Under the pieces are notes generated by a model that was not told the origin of the DNA, made no database searches, and saw only the letters and a program-made list of their open reading frames with translations. Position numbers and translations under genes: made by a program. 50,546 nt of DNA from Mycoplasmopsis cricetuli ATCC 35279 (GTDB lineage Bacteria > Bacillota_I > Bacilli_A > Mycoplasmatales > Metamycoplasmataceae), in the NCBI RefSeq assembly GCF_000526955.1, contig NZ_JAHB01000006.1, positions 1 to 50,546 on the forward strand, in the 5' to 3' direction. Shown piece after piece: positions 46,994 to 50,546 of the stretch (position 1 is the stretch's first letter; each line of letters begins with the position of its first letter).

Positions 46994-47428
46994 TTACTTA
47001 TGATATTTATGATTACTTTTAATGGTAAATGCCCTATATATTTGTTCAATTAACATTACACGAAACAATTGATGTGGAAAAGTTAATTTTGAAAAAGCAA
47101 TTTTATTTGCAAACATACTTTCATCAACACCATTTGAACCACCAATAATAAAAGTAAAATTATCTTTATTTATAAAATAATCACCAAATTGTTCAGAAGA
47201 AACTTGTTTTCCTTGCAATGACAAATAAATGTACTCAGAATTTTTTGGAATTTTGTCCAAAATAGCTTGAGTTTCTTTTTTAATTTTTAATGTAATATTT
47301 TCACTTTTGTATTCTTTAATTTCGATCAAATTAATCTTAACAAAAGAAGAAATTTTTTTTAAATAATCATCATACAAAAACTGAAAATGCTTATTTAAAC
47401 TACCAACTGCTATAATATTTAGCTTCAT
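46994..47428 (-). CDS. rlmH: 23S rRNA (pseudouridine-1915-N3) methyltransferase RlmH
   Basis: A 144-residue SPOUT methyltransferase modifying helix 69 of 23S rRNA. FIIGGSNGVDE near residue 94 forms the SAM knot, and LTFPHQLFRVMLIEQIYRAF leads to the closing NHKYHK; both are hallmarks of RlmH. The length (about 155 in the family) is slightly short. The ATG shares one base with the mnmG stop, so the two are coupled RNA-modification genes. Confidence 0.95.
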   Translation of the reverse strand: MKLNIIAVGSLNKHFQFLYDDYLKKISSFVKINLIEIKEYKSENITLKIKKETQAILDKIPKNSEYIYLSLQGKQVSSEQFGDYFINKDNFTFIIGGSNGVDESMFANKIAFSKLTFPHQLFRVMLIEQIYRAFTIKSNHKYHK

Positions 47429-49263
47429 TATTTTTGATGCTTAGTTTGAATGTGAAAAATTAACATCTGAATATCTGCTGGATTAATTCCACTAATTCGT
47501 GATGCTTGTCCAACAGTTAAAGGGCGAATCTGTTCTAATTTTTGTTTTGCTTCAATTGCTAAATTTTGCACGGCACTATAATCTAAATTAATAGGAATTG
47601 AAAAATTATCAAGTTTAGTTATTTTTTTTGCTTGTTGTTGTTGTTTTTTAATATATCCATCTAAACGTATTTTAGTTGTTAGTTCACTAATGTAAGGAAA
47701 ATCACCTAAAATTAATTTTGCATCAACATCTGGACGCGCTATAACTTTTGTTAATTTTACCCCATTTAAAATATTGTATTTAAGTGCAATTGGATCTTTT
47801 GATGAAATATATGTTTCATTAAGTTCATTGATTTTCTTATCAATTAAAGCATATTTGTCAATGACATTTTGATATTGTTCATCAGTGATTAAACCAACTA
47901 AATTTCCATATTTAGTAAGTCTTAAATCTGGATTGTCATTTCTTAATAGCAATCGATATTCAGCTCTTGAAGTTAACATTCGATATGGTTCTTTTGTACC
48001 TTTAGTTACTAAATCATCAATTAAAACACCAATATAAGCATCAGAACGCGATAATATTAATGGTTCTTTATTTTCTAAACTTAAAGCAGCATTAATTCCA
48101 GCAATCAATCCTTGACAAGCCGCTTCTTCATAACCGCTAGTTCCATTAATTTGTCCTGCAGTGTATAGTCCTGATACAATTTTAGTTTCAAGTGAAGGTT
48201 TTAATTGCATTGGGTTAATGGCATCATATTCAATTGCATAACCTCACTTTTGAATTTTTGCATTTTTTAATCCTGAAATGGTGCGAATCATTTTGTCTTG
48301 TACATCAATTGGCATTGATGTACTAAGACCATTAACATAAATAATCTCCCCATCAGCTGTTTCAGGTTCGAAAAAAATTTGATGACGTTCTTTATCAGGG
48401 AAACGCATAATTTTATCTTCAATACTTGGACAGTAACGTGGTCCTATTCCTTTAATTAGACCTGAATACATTGATGATTTATCTAAATTTTCTTTAATTA
48501 CTTGATGAGTTTGTTCATTGGTATAAGTTAAATAACATGATACTTGTGAATCAATTTTAATATTTGAACGATTAGAAAAACAAAGTTCGCTATCATCCAA
48601 CTGCTCCTTTTCAACTTGTGAAAAATCTATTGAATTAGCATAAATTCGACATGGTGTTCCTGTTTTAAGTCTTTGTAGTTCAAAACCAATATTAAGCAAT
48701 GATTGACTTAATTTAGGAGTAGTTTTTAGATTATCAGGCCCTGAAACAGTAACTTCATCTCCACGCAAAATACGTGAATTCATATAAGTTCCAGTTGTAA
48801 TAATGCCTTTTTTAGCTAAAATTTTAGCATTATCTTCAAGTAAAATTCCTACAAAATTTTTATTTTCATCAATTAAAAGTTCAATTGCAGTATGCTCAAT
48901 AATGTCAATATTTTTATGATTTTCAAGAGCCTCTAAAATAATTTTTGAATATTTTTCTTTATCAATTTGAGCTCGAATAGCTCGTACAGCTGGCCCTTTT
49001 GATTCATTTAGCATTTTAATTTGAATCATTGCAAGATCAGAAAAATATCCTTGAACTCCACCTAAAGCATCAATTTCACGAGTAATAATACCTTTTGCTG
49101 GGCCTCCAATTGATGGATTGCATGGCATCATAGCCACCTTTGTTTTATCAAAAATAATTAATGCTGTTTTATGTCCTTTATTTGCGCTAGCAAAGGCCGC
49201 CTCAACTCCAGCATGTCCTCCACCAACAACAATAATTTCATATTTTTTATGCTCTTTATTCAT
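47428..49263 (-). CDS. mnmG: tRNA uridine-34 modification enzyme MnmG (GidA)
   Basis: A 611-residue FAD enzyme that with MnmE installs carboxymethylaminomethyl groups on wobble uridine. The FAD loop [16 protein letters not shown] is near residue 10, followed by [21 protein letters not shown] and [23 protein letters not shown] and [21 protein letters not shown] come next. The middle has [18 protein letters not shown], and the C-terminal domain [14 protein letters not shown] binds tRNA/MnmE. Full length for the family. No clear ribosome site precedes the ATG at 49263. Confidence 0.97.
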
Positions 49264-49346
49264 AGTATGAATATTTTACAAAAAAGCCAAGAAAGTTATA
49301 ATGTTTTTATTGTTATTTTTTTATACACTCTAATTAAATAGAGTAT

Positions 49347-49375
49347 TTAACTTTTTTGTACTTTTGATGTATAAT
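49347..49375 (+). promoter_or_regulatory. Promoter of nusG
   Basis: TTAACT (49347-49352) and TATAAT (49370-49375) are separated by 17 bases. A 6-bp inverted repeat (ACTCTA 49327-49332, TAGAGT 49339-49344) lies just upstream and might be a small operator or a weak stem-loop. Confidence 0.6.
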
Positions 49376-49452
49376 AAAAAACAATGAAAAATTTTATTTA
49401 ATATGCTAAATAATTTTAAAATTTATCAACTAATAACTTATTTAGGAGTGTT

Positions 49453-50061
49453 ATGGAAAAATTCAATTGATATATGATTTCAACTATTTCAGGAAAAGAA
49501 GATCTAGTTGTTGAATCATTAACAAATAGAATCATTGCTGAAGAAGTCTCTGAACATTTTGACTACAATGCAACTGAAAATGGACCTTTTAAAGTTTTTA
49601 AAAAACCAACTTTAACTGCAAAAGAACTTGAAAAGAAAAATGCAGGTGAAGCTTATAAAATAAAATTTGTAAATATGTATCCAGGATATATTTTTATTAA
49701 AATGGATATAACTGATAAAGCATGATTTGTTGTGCGTAACACTCAATATGTTACTGGATTGGTGGGTTCATCTGGAAAAGGAGCAAAGCCAACACCAGTT
49801 ACACAAAAAGAAATTAATAAATCATTAAAAAAAGAACAGGAAGCATTTACTAATTTTGAAACTGATAAAAATTATTATGGAATTAAAGTTGGGGATATTA
49901 TTGTATTTGTGGATTCTTCATACAAAGGAACTGAAGGAACTATTAAAAGCATTGATAATAAATCAAATATAGTTGAAGTTTTAGTTGAAAATTTTGGAAA
50001 AAATGTTACAGTTGAAACAAAATTAGAAAATGTAAGACCTTACAATTTAGTTAAAAATTAA
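49453..50061 (+). CDS. nusG: Transcription termination/antitermination factor NusG
   Basis: A 202-residue factor that binds RNA polymerase. The NGN domain starts FNWYMISTISGKEDLVVESL and contains NMYPGYIFIKM and WFVVRNTQYVTGLVGSSGKG. The C-terminal KOW domain is KVGDIIVFVDSSYKGTEGTI, then VENFGKNVTVETKLENVRPY. An insertion of about 25 residues (around 40-65, with VFKKPTLTAKELEKKNAGEA) separates the first strands from YPGY, common in mycoplasma NusG. AGGAGTG precedes the ATG. It stands alone, not beside secE or rplK. Confidence 0.96.
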
Positions 50062-50080
50062 TACTTCAAATAATAAAAAT

Positions 50081-50108
50081 AAGGCCAATTAGGCTTTTTT
50101 TATTTTTT
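50081..50108 (+). terminator. Terminator after nusG
   Basis: AAGGCC and GGCTTT form a short stem with one bulged G around AATTA, followed by a T7 run. Confidence 0.7.
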
Positions 50109-50150
50109 TTGGATATTTTTTATTAAAAATAATTAAATTATTGTTCATAA

Positions 50151-50546
50151 AGTACTATTAATGAACCAATTTTAATTGAATGAGAGTTTACTCCAGAAAT
50201 TCCAAATGCACTAAAAGATAAAAAAGTTCAAATGGTATTTGAATACATTGATTTAGCTTCTGCAACTGGTAAATCCGAAATTACTACTTCTTTTGTTTCA
50301 CTAAATACTAATTCAAAAATTTCACAATCTAACAACAAAACCAAAGTTATTTTTGATATAGACAAAAATACACTTAAAGGTGGAAGAAAATATACATTCA
50401 AAGAACTTAGAATTAAAAATAGTGATGATACTGGCAAAAAAATATGAATTGACAATTCTCCAAACAATCAATCAAATACAACTCTTAAAACTAGATTTTT
50501 TTCAACTAGTCTAACAAGTCCAATTCAAATCAAAAGAAATGGTTCA
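50151..50546 (+). pseudogene. 5'-truncated fragment of a DUF1410-like surface protein, runs off the right edge
   Basis: The frame is open from just after a TAA at 50148-50150 to the window end, giving 132 residues. It has no ATG before 50232, no ribosome site, and no signal peptide. The protein reads directly into a folded domain: VQMVFEYIDLASATGKSE and then LKGGRKYTFKELRIKN. The latter resembles LKKYTLKELNLNG in the 1206-residue surface protein at 17.6 kb. It looks like the interior of such a protein joined to the nusG terminator, so it is probably a broken copy or silent cassette. Translation from an unusual AUU at 50157 cannot be excluded. Confidence 0.6.

Noticed and set aside
48350-48380. 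GGTTCGAA-like string recalling a tRNA T-loop
   Set aside because: It is within the conserved coding sequence of mnmG and no acceptor, D or anticodon stem can be built around it. No tRNA was seen elsewhere in the window.

Overview
The window is a 50.5 kb piece of a very AT-rich genome that reads TGA as tryptophan. Most long genes (leuS, lon, dnaE, pcrA, topA) contain in-frame TGA codons at conserved Trp positions and end only at TAA or TAG. With the small-genome repertoire, lipoproteins with a mycoplasma-type lipobox, and solo genes such as a 5'-3' exonuclease without a polymerase domain, this indicates a Mycoplasma-type mollicute. The P68-like lipoprotein and the MAGa7180-like nuclease suggest the hominis/synoviae/bovis branch; the species assignment is inference. 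I see no rRNA, tRNA, CRISPR array, insertion sequence or prophage.

Layout. 1-3510 (mostly minus): the start of a gene cut by the left edge, an ABC exporter ATPase, a frameshifted remnant of a secreted serine protease-like C-terminus (plus strand), a small membrane protein, and an oppF without oppABCD beside it. 3578-14946 (plus): a dense housekeeping block. It holds fpg-nicotinamidase-Smr protein-mscL; upp-ECF S component-leuS-lon; and nadE-yebC-ZIP transporter. 15097-28841 (plus): the accessory and surface part. It holds an 801-residue lipoprotein, a 1206-residue anchored repeat-domain protein, a dNMP kinase-like gene paired with a PD-(D/E)XK nuclease, then a solute-binding lipoprotein with its ABC ATPase, two permeases and an unknown gene. 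28894-44896 (minus): gap, then fmt-dnaI-dnaB, coaE-exonuclease-dnaE, a membrane protein with a possible EAL-like end, pcrA-RDD protein-glycosyltransferase, and topA. 45074-50546: rnj (plus), mnmG-rlmH (minus), nusG (plus), then a 5'-truncated fragment related to the large surface protein.

How it works together. The minus block concentrates replication and repair: the DnaB/DnaI pair, DnaE, a 5'-3' exonuclease, PcrA and TopA. They sit in tightly overlapping units with stem-loop terminators between them. Nicotinamidase and NadE are two steps of NAD salvage. The 23-28 kb unit is a complete importer. Surface genes sit next to simple-sequence tracts (A17, (TAA)7, (AAT)9), a common substrate for variation in mycoplasmas.

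The most notable observations are a LeuRS whose editing domain is present in outline but has lost its catalytic motifs, a DnaI-type helicase loader whose Walker A loop has eroded, the membrane protein with a possible degenerate EAL-like end, and two decayed fragments of surface or secreted protein genes.
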